A stretch of 64,000 nucleotides of DNA from Burkholderia sp. PAMC 26561 (GCF_001557535.2 NZ_CP014306.1:248001-312000), one strand, 5' to 3'. Positions 1 to 8,099 are shown, numbered from the stretch's first letter. Made by a program: numbers and translations. The notes: a model not told the origin generated them from the sequence alone.

Positions 1-81
1 CCGTCCCCATGCCAGCGGGCACGACGATTCCCGTGAAGTGATATGAAGGAGCGCACGATTGGAGGCCTTCCTCCATTTGTC

Positions 82-108
82 TAAAGTTTGCCGTCCCGCT
101 GCCGTTAT
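82..108 (+). promoter_or_regulatory. candidate FliA (sigma-28) promoter
   Basis: TAAAGTTT at 82-89, an 11-bp spacer and GCCGTTAT at 101-108 match the enterobacterial sigma-28 consensus (TAAAGTTT, N11, GCCGATAA) in all eight -35 positions, in spacing, and in six of eight -10 positions. Transcription would start near 115, about 90 bp before the next gene. The match is seen directly; use by the flagellar sigma factor is inferred. Confidence 0.6.
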
Positions 109-203
109 AAAGACGAAAGGCAATCGCTCTAGCAGCGACGCCGACTGTTTACCCGCGCAAATTCCAAAATTCGATGCGCGGGACGCGCGAACCGGGACAC
201 ACC

Positions 204-968
204 ATGGGTCAGATTACCCTCTCATTCAAAGACGAAACGCTTGCCGCGCTGCGCCGCGATTTCGATACGTTCATTCGTCTCTCGCTCAAGTTCGATCCGC
301 AGTTCGTCACGCCATCGTTCGAAGATTTCCTGCGCGCAAAACTGCTCGACAATCCCACGCCCCTCACCGAACAAGCCGTCCAGCGCATGCTGCAGAACGG
401 CCAGTACGCATGGGCCAAGCGCGCACTGGACAAGGAATTCCCGGACGTTATCGACATGATGATGCGCCAGGCGGCGGAACACGGTTTCGGGTTCGCTGTG
501 CGCTCGGACTGGTCAGCGGAAGATCTGGTAAAGGCGTCGCGCACATGGGCGACATCGATTGTGAACGAGGCAAAAGGCGACCCGGCGCAAATCGATGCAC
601 TTGCCTCGCAGATCAAATCGGCGGCATCGGACATTCAGGATCTCGAGCAGAAGATGCAGACGCCCGCGTGGCGTCTTGCCGATTCATTACGTCAACGCGT
701 GTACGAAACGAGGATCGCGACCGAACACAGCGTGGGATCGACCGCGCGCGAGAAGCTTGGCGAGTTGCGTTGCCTGTTGAGGCTCGGGATGTTTCATGGC
801 TCCGTTTCGAAGCAGGAAGCGCAGCAAGTGCTGGAGCAGTTGCGGTCCCTGAAACCGGAGATATTTATTGAAGAGCCGTATGACGGTTTCACGCGTTTTG
901 GCAACTGGCTGCGCGCGATCTTCACGCCGGAACGCAAGGCGCCAAAGCCATCGCGCGCCGAGCGCTGA
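204..968 (+). CDS. uncharacterised protein, possible flagellar-regulon member
   Basis: I do not recognise this 254-residue protein. It begins MGQITLSFKDETLAALRRDF and has no signal peptide, membrane segment or Cys/His cluster, so it is probably cytoplasmic. It looks mostly helical, with a possible short coiled coil around residues 135-155. Basic residues cluster at the C-terminus. An in-frame ATG at 174 would add ten residues; I prefer 204 because the sequence after it looks like a natural N-terminus, but neither start has a clear ribosome binding site. A sigma-28-like promoter lies about 100 bp upstream, which suggests co-expression with motility genes, although none are in the window. It converges on the helicase gene. 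Confidence 0.7.
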   Translation: MGQITLSFKDETLAALRRDFDTFIRLSLKFDPQFVTPSFEDFLRAKLLDNPTPLTEQAVQRMLQNGQYAWAKRALDKEFPDVIDMMMRQAAEHGFGFAVRSDWSAEDLVKASRTWATSIVNEAKGDPAQIDALASQIKSAASDIQDLEQKMQTPAWRLADSLRQRVYETRIATEHSVGSTAREKLGELRCLLRLGMFHGSVSKQEAQQVLEQLRSLKPEIFIEEPYDGFTRFGNWLRAIFTPERKAPKPSRAER

Positions 969-991
969 GCGCGCGCCGCTGAGCGCGCGCC
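964..991. repeat. 14-bp tandem duplication over a stop codon
   Basis: GCTGAGCGCGCGCC occurs twice back to back at 964-977 and 978-991. The first copy contains the TGA stop of the upstream gene (966-968). It fills most of the 31-bp gap between two convergent genes. Confidence 0.8.
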
Positions 992-999
992 ACCGAACC

Positions 1000-3147
1000 T
1001 CACTCCCACATCTTTTTAAGCCGCGCCGCGATATCCAGCTTCGCCTTCGCCGCCGCGGCCAGTCCGGCGGCGGTCGGCGCAACAGGCTCCGGCACATGCG
1101 GCCAAGCGCGCGCTTCGAATTGCGGCATCAGGTGCGCGGGAATGAAGCGCGTGCGCGCCGCCCACACATGCCGATCGCCCATGGCCGTCTGGTTGTGCAC
1201 GTAAAAGCGTTGTGGCGTGACGATGTGCAAATCCTCTTTTGCCCGCGTCATGGCGACATATAAGAGCCGCCGCTCTTCATCGATTTCCTCGTCGCTGCCT
1301 GTGCCCATGTCCGATGGAATGCAGCCATCCACGCCGTTCAGCACAAACACGTTCTTCCATTCCTGGCCCTTGGCCGAATGGATGGTGGAGAGAATCAGAT
1401 AGTCTTCATCGATGAGCGGAACGCCCGATTCGTCGCTCGTGGCATCGGGCGGATCGAGCGTCAACTCCGTCAGGAAACGCTCGCGCGTGGGATACGTCGA
1501 TGCAATGCTTTCCATCTGCAGGACGTCGCCGTGACGGATCGCCGCGTCTTCATGATTGCGCTCGAGATGCGGTTCATACCATCGGCGAATCATCTCGAAC
1601 TCAGCAGGCCAGCCACTTTCACGCGCGCAAACCTTCGCCATCAACCCTGCGAATACCGGCCAGTCCTCACTCGCTCTTGGCGGCGGCACAAATGCCGCGA
1701 GCGCTGACGCCGTGTTGCCACGTTCCGCAACCTGATCAAGCACTCGTCCGGCAATGGCCGGCCCGATACCCGGCAGCAACTGCACCACGCGAAAGCCTGC
1801 CACACGATCACGCGGATTCTCGGCCCATCGCAACACGGCCAGCACGTCCTTCACATGCACGGAATCGAGAAACTTCAAGCCGCCGAACTTCACGAACGGA
1901 ATGTTGCGCCGGGTCAGTTCGATTTCGAGCGCGGCGCTGTGATGCGCGGCGCGAAACAGCACCGCCTGCTGCTTGAGCGTCATGCCGCCTTCGCGGGCTT
2001 CGAGTATCTGCTCGACGATGTAACGCGCCTGATCGGCTTCATCGGCCACGGAAACGATCCGTGGACGTTGCGCCGATGTCTTGTCTGTCCAGAGGTTCTT
2101 TGTGTGTCGCTCGGTGGCCAGTCCGATCACCGCATTCGATGCCGCCAGGATAGGCTGCGTAGAGCGGTAGTTGCGCTCGAGCGTCACGCACTTCGCCGGC
2201 GGATCGAAGTGATTCGGGAAGTCGAGGATGTTGCGCACCGTTGCGCCGCGAAACGAATAGATGGATTGCGCATCGTCTCCAACGACGGTGAGGCCGCGCC
2301 CATCGGGTTTCATGGAAAGGAGGATGGATGCCTGGAGCTTGTTCGTGTCCTGGTATTCATCGACGAGGACGTGGTCGAACCGGCTCGACAGATCCGCTGC
2401 AATCGATGGCTCGGCCGCAAGGTGCGACCAGTAGAGCAAGAGGTCGTCGTAGTCGAGCACGCTTTGCTGCTGCTTCGCGTGGACGTAGGCGGCGAAGAGG
2501 CGGCGCAAGTCGTCCTCCCATTCGCGGCACCACGGGAACGCCTGATCGAGAACGGTCGCGAGCGACGCGCCGGTATTGACCACGCGCGAGTAGATGGCGA
2601 AGCAGGTGGACTTGGCGGGAAAACGCTTCTCCTTCGCCGATAACCCCAGTTCGTGCCGCACGAGGTTCATCAAATCAGCGGAATCTTCGCGGTCATTGAT
2701 GGTGAACGACGGCGACAAGCCGACCATATCCGCATAGTCGCGCAGCAAACGCGCGCCGACGCTATGAAACGTGCCGGACCAGATGAGGCCCTGCGCCATG
2801 CCGCTGCGATTACCCAGCGCGTTGGTCGCGATGCGCGTCACGCGCCGCGTCATCTCGTTGGCCGCGCGCCGCGAAAATGTCAGCAGGAGGATTCGGCGCG
2901 GATCGGCGCCTTTTACGAGCAGGTGCGCCACGCGATGCGCAAGCGTGTTCGTCTTGCCTGACCCCGCGCCCGCGATCACGAGTAGCGCGCCGGTGGGATG
3001 GTCGGCATCGGTTCCGTATTCGACGGCTTCGCGCTGGGCGTCGTTGAGCTTGGTCAAATACGGGGCAACTGCGGGTACGACTCCGGGCGCACGGGCTTGC
3101 GCTTCGGTCGAGGAGTCAGCCTCAGTGGCGGGAATGGGCGAAAGCAC
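1000..3147 (-). CDS. UvrD/Rep family superfamily 1A DNA helicase
   Basis: This is a 3'-5' DNA helicase of the UvrD/Rep/PcrA family, which unwinds DNA in repair or at blocked forks using ATP. Walker A GAGSGKT lies near the N-terminus. It is followed by LVDEYQDTN (Walker B), QSIYSFRGA, ERNYRS, STIHSAKGQEW and EERRLLYVAMTRAKEDL, which cover the family's helicase motifs. I place the start at the GTG at 3147 (715 aa), which has AAGG about 10 nt upstream. A TTG at 3216 is in frame, but its coding would run through a LexA-like box at 3188-3203, so it is unlikely. Whether this is the UvrD or the Rep orthologue cannot be settled here; the LexA-like box favours a repair role. Confidence 0.92.
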   Translation of the reverse strand: MLSPIPATEADSSTEAQARAPGVVPAVAPYLTKLNDAQREAVEYGTDADHPTGALLVIAGAGSGKTNTLAHRVAHLLVKGADPRRILLLTFSRRAANEMTRRVTRIATNALGNRSGMAQGLIWSGTFHSVGARLLRDYADMVGLSPSFTINDREDSADLMNLVRHELGLSAKEKRFPAKSTCFAIYSRVVNTGASLATVLDQAFPWCREWEDDLRRLFAAYVHAKQQQSVLDYDDLLLYWSHLAAEPSIAADLSSRFDHVLVDEYQDTNKLQASILLSMKPDGRGLTVVGDDAQSIYSFRGATVRNILDFPNHFDPPAKCVTLERNYRSTQPILAASNAVIGLATERHTKNLWTDKTSAQRPRIVSVADEADQARYIVEQILEAREGGMTLKQQAVLFRAAHHSAALEIELTRRNIPFVKFGGLKFLDSVHVKDVLAVLRWAENPRDRVAGFRVVQLLPGIGPAIAGRVLDQVAERGNTASALAAFVPPPRASEDWPVFAGLMAKVCARESGWPAEFEMIRRWYEPHLERNHEDAAIRHGDVLQMESIASTYPTRERFLTELTLDPPDATSDESGVPLIDEDYLILSTIHSAKGQEWKNVFVLNGVDGCIPSDMGTGSDEEIDEERRLLYVAMTRAKEDLHIVTPQRFYVHNQTAMGDRHVWAARTRFIPAHLMPQFEARAWPHVPEPVAPTAAGLAAAAKAKLDIAARLKKMWE

Positions 3148-3187
3148 GTCGCGTAACCTTGAAAGCTCGAAAAACGGGTGACGCACA

Positions 3188-3203
3188 CTGTATATCCATA
3201 CAA
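3188..3203 (-). promoter_or_regulatory. LexA (SOS) box of the helicase gene
   Basis: On the minus strand the site reads TTGTATGGATATACAG. It fits CTGT-N8-ACAG with one mismatch in the outer half-site and an AT-rich core. It sits 41 bp before the chosen GTG start, where a repressor would cover the promoter. E. coli uvrD is known to be LexA regulated, so the placement makes sense; regulation here is inferred. Confidence 0.65.
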
Positions 3204-3243
3204 CCCGCGCACGCAAGCGCTTGATGCAGCAGGCTTTTGGCCC

Positions 3244-3286
3244 TAAAAAACAAAAGGCCCGGCAAGCGTGCGCTTGTCGGGCCTTT
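3244..3286 (-). terminator. rho-independent terminator after the small exported protein gene
   Basis: A 16-bp stem with one mismatch (3253-3268 pairing with 3271-3286) is followed on the minus strand by an interrupted T-tract. It lies 20 bp beyond the stop of the gene at 3307-3561. Confidence 0.85.
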
Positions 3287-3306
3287 CGTCACGCGGCAAA
3301 GCGGAA

Positions 3307-3561
3307 TCAATCCGCTTTCTTGGCGTTCTTCAGGTTGGCATCGGCGGCGGCTTCGTTCGCCTTCGATTGCGACTCGGTCTTCTGCTTGTCGGCCTTGGCC
3401 TGCGCGACGTTCGCGTCTTTATCGGCTTCGGCCTGCTTCTTGGCGGCCTTCTTTTCAGCGTGCGTGGGTTCGGCGGTGGTCTGCGCGATCGATACCGTCG
3501 CAGCCGTCGCAAAGGCCCCCGCGAGCAAGGCAGCGCATAAACGATGAGTGGTCTTGGTCAT
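3307..3561 (-). CDS. small exported Lys/Ala-rich protein
   Basis: This 84-residue protein has a signal peptide (residues 1 to about 26, ending TVSIAQ, basic n-region and Ala-rich core). The mature part is almost only Ala, Lys, Glu, Asp, Gln and Asn in helix-forming order, such as AEKKAAKKQAEADKDANVAQ. A GGAGAA ribosome binding site precedes the ATG. The next gene on the same strand (3650-4033) encodes a second exported protein of the same composition, suggesting a related pair. Such charged helical periplasmic proteins are common and poorly annotated in Burkholderia; I assign no function. A terminator follows directly. Confidence 0.75.
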   Translation of the reverse strand: MTKTTHRLCAALLAGAFATAATVSIAQTTAEPTHAEKKAAKKQAEADKDANVAQAKADKQKTESQSKANEAAADANLKNAKKAD

Positions 3562-3628
3562 GATGTTCTCCTTCTATTCTTGTCAAACGCGGCCATCAGG
3601 AAACGGCCGCTTTCATCGAAACATCGAG

Positions 3629-3668
3629 CTTAGTGCTGCAAGTTCGTGCTTAGTGCTGCAAGTTCGTG
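3629..3668. repeat. 20-bp perfect tandem duplication over a stop codon
   Basis: CTTAGTGCTGCAAGTTCGTG occurs at 3629-3648 and again at 3649-3668. The second copy contains the stop and last residues of the minus-strand gene 3650-4033. Deleting one copy would leave the protein unchanged, so it looks like a recent slippage or duplication event. Confidence 0.9.
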
Positions 3669-4033
3669 TTCTGCGGGCCATTCGGTTCGGCGGACTTGAG
3701 TTCGTCGTTGGCCGTTTGCTTGTCGGCCTTCTTGTTGATCTTGGCGTTGCGCACTTGCTCTTTGTACTGTTCCTTCGCTTGCTTGTTGGCCGCCTTCAGG
3801 TCCTGTTGCGACGCTTTCTTAGATGCCTTGTACTCCGCGTTGGCCTGAGCGTTTGCATTGCGCTTCTGCACGAGCGGATCGGTCGGCGCCGGAGCCGTCA
3901 GGTTTTGCGGCGCGGGCGTGACCTGAGCGGGTGCCTGAGCACCGGCATCGGTGGGCTGCGCAGTTTGGGCGAAAGCAGAACCTGCGACAGCGATGAAAGC
4001 GGTACCAAGCAGCATCTTCTTGATTTGCAACAT
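3650..4033 (-). CDS. exported Ala/Lys/Gln-rich protein
   Basis: This 127-residue protein starts at the ATG at 4033, chosen because GAGGAA lies 7 nt upstream and because translation then opens with a signal peptide (MLQIKKMLLGTAFIAVAGSA, cleavage near AFAQ). The frame remains open further upstream but lacks a ribosome binding site. The mature protein has a Pro/Ala-rich stretch (about residues 22-55) and then a basic helical region rich in KASKK, KQAKEQYKEQ and NKKADKQ. No enzyme motif is visible and function is unknown. It resembles the neighbour at 3307-3561 in composition. Its stop codon sits inside a 20-bp tandem duplication. Confidence 0.75.
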   Translation of the reverse strand: MLQIKKMLLGTAFIAVAGSAFAQTAQPTDAGAQAPAQVTPAPQNLTAPAPTDPLVQKRNANAQANAEYKASKKASQQDLKAANKQAKEQYKEQVRNAKINKKADKQTANDELKSAEPNGPQNTNLQH

Positions 4034-4383
4034 ATTCAATTCCTCGCTAGCGATTGTTTTTCCGGGTACTGACTGCAACGCCGGGCAGCGTATCTCGTGT
4101 CCTGAAACGCCCTTGGATCCTGCGCGTTGCAACCGCCCGTCTACTGGACTACGTATTACGATTGACCCTGACGATTGACCCTGCTACCACCACCCGGTTC
4201 AGCGAAACCCGTCACTGTTACCGAAGGTTTCATTTGCTGACATGTTGCAAAGGAACGGATGGCCGGAAATTACCGGGACACGGCAGCTATCGCACACGGC
4301 GTGCCTGCCTCGGCATTCGACTGGTTTATGATGTGCGCCCTGATTGGCGCCAGCACCGATCCCAACCCGTAAGGAGGCCCTCA

Positions 4384-4605
4384 ATGCCGCGCCTGGAATT
4401 CACGCTCACGGGCGATTACGTCGAGTTGCATAACCTGCTGAAGATCATGGGTCTCGCCGACAGTGGCGGCTCCGCGAAGATGCGCGTGGCCGAGGGCGAA
4501 GTGAAGGTCGACGGCAAGATCGAGTTGCGCAAGACGTGCAAGATCCGCGCGGGCCAGACGGTTCTTGTCGATGACACCACCATCAAGATTCGCAAGCCGG
4601 CATGA
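4384..4605 (+). CDS. S4-domain RNA-binding protein, YbcJ-like
   Basis: This 73-residue protein is essentially one S4 RNA-binding domain. It contains TGDYVELHNLLKIMGLADSG, the EGEVKVDGKIELRKTCKI core and a final strand TVLVDDTTIKI. Free-standing S4 proteins of the YbcJ/RlbA type are thought to bind RNA or assist ribosome biogenesis, but their precise role is poorly known. The start is well supported by AAGGAGG at 4371-4377. It is monocistronic, with large noncoding stretches on both sides. Confidence 0.85.
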   Translation: MPRLEFTLTGDYVELHNLLKIMGLADSGGSAKMRVAEGEVKVDGKIELRKTCKIRAGQTVLVDDTTIKIRKPA

Positions 4606-4713
4606 ACCCGGCACTTGCTGCGCGACGTGTGTGAGAGTGGCAAAGTTTTACATCGGCACGGCTACGAAGGCAGGACCGATAGCGCGATAATTGGCGTTCG
4701 GGACCGGTCGCTA

Positions 4714-4769
4714 ACTGCCTGTCACTCAAGCACGTTTTTTTGAGTCGATTTAAAATCATTTCAGGCAGT
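4714..4769. other. nested inverted repeats upstream of the dehydrogenase gene
   Basis: ACTGCCTG (4714-4721) pairs with CAGGCAGT (4762-4769). Inside it ACTCAA (4724-4729) pairs with TTGAGT (4740-4745). On the plus strand the inner loop ends in a T-run. The element lies in a 490-bp gap (4606-5096) with no convincing gene. It could terminate the S4 gene or fold as a leader element for the dehydrogenase gene; no known riboswitch is recognised. Confidence 0.4.
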
Positions 4770-5096
4770 AACGTTCGGCAGCAATCTTGAACGACGCTGC
4801 CGATTGAGCAAGACCCGCGCATCACCCCCGTAACACCCGGACACGCTCCGGCCAGGCGACTCCATCCCGTTAATCATTCCTTCTTTCGCAACGCGTGGAC
4901 GTCCGCGCATGGACGTCCGATCAAAAGGACCGGCATAACCCTTGCCCGCTTCATCCGGCAATTCTCTTTGCCGGCCTTGCAAATGCTTCCAGGCGCGCGC
5001 CCTTCCAACAGGCCGATGACCGGATCATTGAATATTTGTGTCCAGGGCTCGAGCATTTCGCCCGACGCTTTTTTGCCCTCTATCTGGAGCAATTCC

Positions 5097-6152
5097 ATGT
5101 ACAAGACCAACGCTTACGCCGCACGTTCCGCAACCGAACCGCTCAGCCCTTTCGAGTTCGAACGCCGTGACCTCACGCCGCACGATGTGCGCATCGACAT
5201 CCTGTTCTGCGGCGTGTGCCACTCGGATCTGCACACCGCTCGCGGCGAATGGGGCGGTACGGTGTATCCGAACGTCCCGGGCCATGAGATTGTCGGCCGC
5301 GTGGTGGAAGTCGGATCGGAAGTATCGAAGTTCAAGGTCGGGCAACTTGCGGGCGTCGGCTGTATGGTCGATTCATGCCGCACTTGCCCGAGTTGTCAGG
5401 AAGGCCTCGAGCAATATTGCGAAGGAAGCGGATTCGTCGGCACGTATAACGGACCCGACAAACACACCGGCGGCGTGACCTACGGCGGTTATTCCACGCA
5501 GATCGTCGTCGACGAAGCCTTCAGCCTGCATATTCCGGAAAACCTCGAGCTTGCCGCCGTCGCGCCGCTGCTGTGTGCCGGCATCACGACCTACTCACCG
5601 CTGCGCCACTGGAATATCCAGCCGGGCCAGAAGGTCGGCATTGTCGGACTGGGCGGGCTTGGGCACATGGGCGTGAAGATCGCCGCTGCGCTCGGCGCGC
5701 ACGTGGTGCTGTTCACGACGTCGCAAAGCAAGGTGGAAGACGGCAAGCGGCTCGGCGCGCACGAGGTCGTGATCTCGAAGGACCCGGATCAGATGGCGAA
5801 GCACCTCAACAGCTTCGATTACATCCTGAACACGGTCGCGGCGTCTCACGATCTCGACGCGTTCGTGACGCTGCTCAAGCGTGACGGCGCCATGACGCTC
5901 GTCGGCGTGCCGGAACATCCGCATCCGTCGCCGTCCATCGGCAACCTGATTTTCAAGCGCCGCACGCTGGCAGGCTCGCTGATTGGCGGTATCGCTGAAA
6001 CGCAGGAGATGCTCGATTTCTGCGGCGAGCACGGAATTACGTCGGATATCGAGATGATCCGTATGGACGAAATCGATACCGCGTACAACCGGATGCTCAA
6101 GAGCGACGTGAAATACCGCTTCGTGATCGACATGAGCTCGATCAAGCAATAA
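5097..6152 (+). CDS. zinc-dependent NAD(P) alcohol dehydrogenase, YahK/cinnamyl-alcohol type
   Basis: This 351-residue medium-chain dehydrogenase should interconvert aldehydes and primary alcohols with NADP(H). Catalytic zinc ligands are visible in FCGVCHSDLHTARGEWG and the following GHEIVG. Structural zinc cysteines lie in CRTCPSCQEGLEQYC. The nucleotide-binding turn GLGGLGHMGVK begins near residue 184. The overall pattern fits the YahK/AdhC branch. The start at 5097 has a TGGAG ribosome binding site and matches family N-termini; the frame is open further upstream. It is transcribed alone and followed by a large hairpin at 6241-6285. The natural substrate cannot be read from sequence. Confidence 0.92.
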   Translation: MYKTNAYAARSATEPLSPFEFERRDLTPHDVRIDILFCGVCHSDLHTARGEWGGTVYPNVPGHEIVGRVVEVGSEVSKFKVGQLAGVGCMVDSCRTCPSCQEGLEQYCEGSGFVGTYNGPDKHTGGVTYGGYSTQIVVDEAFSLHIPENLELAAVAPLLCAGITTYSPLRHWNIQPGQKVGIVGLGGLGHMGVKIAAALGAHVVLFTTSQSKVEDGKRLGAHEVVISKDPDQMAKHLNSFDYILNTVAASHDLDAFVTLLKRDGAMTLVGVPEHPHPSPSIGNLIFKRRTLAGSLIGGIAETQEMLDFCGEHGITSDIEMIRMDEIDTAYNRMLKSDVKYRFVIDMSSIKQ

Positions 6153-6240
6153 GCTACAAGGCTTTCGTTCTCTTTTGCCGGTTTCGGGTTCAGTGCAATT
6201 GTCCGCAGTTCGCACCTGAACTCCGGAACACGGCCGGAAC

Positions 6241-6285
6241 GAACGGGCGATGCAGGGCCGGCAACGGCCTTTGCATCGCCCGTTC
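6241..6285 (+). terminator. long GC-rich hairpin between dehydrogenase and MATE genes
   Basis: GAACGGGCGATGCA (6241-6254) pairs perfectly with TGCATCGCCCGTTC (6272-6285). Inside it GGCCG (6256-6260) pairs with CGGCC (6265-6269). No T-run follows, so it may be a weak terminator or an RNA-stabilising stem. Confidence 0.5.
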
Positions 6286-6335
6286 CCGTTTCAACGCCGG
6301 CTTTTGCTCCGGCGCATGTTTTCCGATTACCCGTC

Positions 6336-7760
6336 ATGCCAACCCCGATAAATCGCGCGACCGCGCCGCCCAGCTTTTCCCGTCATGCCGTCGATACCGC
6401 CAGGCTCGCGGCGCCGCTCGCCATCTCGCAGCTCTCGCAAATGGCGATGGGCGTGACCGACACCATCCTGCTCGGCTCGCTCGGGCCCGATTCCCTTGCC
6501 GCCGGCGGCCTGGGCGCCAACCTGTTTTTTGTCGTGGTGGTGCTGCTGCAGGGCGTGCTGACGTCGGTGAGCGTGTCGGTGTCGCATGCGCGCGGTGCGA
6601 ACAACGATCACCTCGTGCCGAATATCTACTGGACCGGATTCGTGTTGTCGCTGCTGCTCGCCATTCCGGCGTTCGCGCTGCTGAGCTTCGCCGAGCCGAT
6701 CCTGCTCGCGTTCCACGAGCCCGCGTTGCTCGCGAAAAACGTCGGCGAATATTGCGCGGTGCTGCGCTGGGGCGCGCCGGGAAGCCTGATCGGGATCGGC
6801 ATGATGCGCGCGTTCCTGCCGGCTATCGGCGCGGCGCGGCGGCTTTTGTGGGTATCGATTGGTGGCGTGTTCGTGAACGGGTTCCTCAACTACGGGCTCA
6901 TCCACGGCGCGTACGGCCTGCCCGAGCTCGGTTTCCTGGGTTCTGCCGTCGCGACCACCATTACGGTCTGGGGCACCGCGCTTACGCTTGTCGCGTTCCT
7001 GCACTTGCGCCCGCGATTCAGGCATTTCGTTGCCGCGTCCCGTCCGCGCCTGCCGTTGATGGGCGAACTGTTTGGTATCGGCTGGCCGGTCGCGATCACG
7101 TATGGCGTCGAATCGACGCTGTTTCTTGCCACCGGCATGACCGTGGGCACGCTCGGCGAAGCGCAGCTCGCCGCGCATCAGATCGCGTTGAACGTGGCGT
7201 CGGTGGCGTTCATGGTGCCGCTTGCCATCGGCCAGGCGGCGAATGTGCGCGTGGGCTACTGGATCGGCGCCGGCGTGCCTGTGGCCGCGCGCCATGCAGG
7301 GTTCGTCGCGCTCGCGCTCGGCGTGGCGTTCATGGCGCTGTCGGGCTGCGTGCTGGTGCTGGCGCCGCATGCCATTGTCGGGCTGTATCTGCATCTCGAT
7401 GACCCGAAAAACGCCCAGACCGTCGCGCTGGCGGCGTCGCTGCTTGGCGTGGCGGCAGTTTTCCAGATCGTCGATGGCATGCAGACCGTCGCCTCCGGCG
7501 TATTGCGCGGGCTCAAAGACACGCGCGTGCCCATGCTCGCCGCCGCATTTGGCTACTGGGGCATTGGTTTTCCGACGGGCTATTTGCTCGCGTTTCACTT
7601 CGGCGGCGGCACGAAAGGCCTGTGGTGGGGACTCGCGGCGGGGCTGGCAAGCGTCGCGGCGCTGATGACTTTCCGTTTCGACCGGATGAGCCGCCGGCTT
7701 GTTGCCGGTGAGACGCTGGCCGCCGTTAAAAACGCGCAAGCGTCGCGCAATAGCGCCTGA
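6336..7760 (+). CDS. MATE family multidrug/toxic compound exporter, NorM-like
   Basis: This 474-residue inner-membrane protein has about 12 hydrophobic segments and the two-fold architecture of MATE antiporters, which export cationic drugs or metabolites in exchange for Na+ or H+. The N-terminal half carries LAAPLAISQLSQMAMGVTDT, typical of the first helix of NorM/YdhE proteins, and ESTLFLATGMTVGTLGEAQL marks the corresponding helix of the second half. The start at 6336 lacks a strong ribosome binding site but gives a normal family length. It stands alone after the dehydrogenase gene. Substrate is unknown. Confidence 0.92.
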   Translation: MPTPINRATAPPSFSRHAVDTARLAAPLAISQLSQMAMGVTDTILLGSLGPDSLAAGGLGANLFFVVVVLLQGVLTSVSVSVSHARGANNDHLVPNIYWTGFVLSLLLAIPAFALLSFAEPILLAFHEPALLAKNVGEYCAVLRWGAPGSLIGIGMMRAFLPAIGAARRLLWVSIGGVFVNGFLNYGLIHGAYGLPELGFLGSAVATTITVWGTALTLVAFLHLRPRFRHFVAASRPRLPLMGELFGIGWPVAITYGVESTLFLATGMTVGTLGEAQLAAHQIALNVASVAFMVPLAIGQAANVRVGYWIGAGVPVAARHAGFVALALGVAFMALSGCVLVLAPHAIVGLYLHLDDPKNAQTVALAASLLGVAAVFQIVDGMQTVASGVLRGLKDTRVPMLAAAFGYWGIGFPTGYLLAFHFGGGTKGLWWGLAAGLASVAALMTFRFDRMSRRLVAGETLAAVKNAQASRNSA

Positions 7761-7810
7761 AAGCGGCAAGCAGGAGCAGACGGCCGAATAAGTTAAGCAG
7801 GCATTGTTGG

Positions 7811-7839
7811 TTGGAATCCGGCCGCTCCCCGGATACGAT
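7811..7839 (+). promoter_or_regulatory. sigma-70 promoter of a candidate small RNA
   Basis: TTGGAA (7811-7816), a 17-bp spacer and TACGAT (7834-7839) form a good sigma-70 promoter. The predicted start near 7846 is followed only 60-65 bp later by a strong terminator, with no reading frame between. Confidence 0.5.
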
Positions 7840-7844
7840 CAAGC

Positions 7845-7909
7845 CGTCTCCTTGAGACTCATCCAGTAACAGGGGTATTAGGCCCGCTTCGTTGAAGCGG
7901 GTTTTTTTT
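7845..7909 (+). ncRNA. candidate ~65-nt intergenic small RNA with its own terminator
   Basis: A sigma-70-like promoter precedes this stretch. It ends in a perfect 8-bp stem (CCCGCTTC at 7883-7890, GAAGCGGG at 7894-7901) and eight T residues, a classic rho-independent terminator. The stem lies 120 bp past the MATE stop, so it could also serve that gene. No Rfam family is recognised from memory. The rest of the 7761-8099 gap holds only the upstream region of the phospholipase gene. Confidence 0.45.
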
Positions 7910-8099
7910 CGTCCGCGATCCGCCGCATTCCCTCCCCGCTTTTTCTCAAATCGATCCGTTCAGCGTGTCCATACCCGATTTCCCATAAAATGTGTCCGCG
8001 TGATCCTCGCCCGTTTGCACGAGATCCAGCGCTGAGAACGACAACGAAGGTGCGTCTAAAGCGCCGTCAGATCATAAAAACGCTCGGGAAAGAAAAGAA

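Noticed and set aside
3316..3500. Repeated Lys/Ala codons resembling a repeat array
   Set aside because: Only low-complexity coding sequence; no constant repeat-spacer unit, so not CRISPR.
6327..7769. 480-codon frame opposite the MATE gene
   Set aside because: Arg/His/Gln-rich shadow with no family signature.
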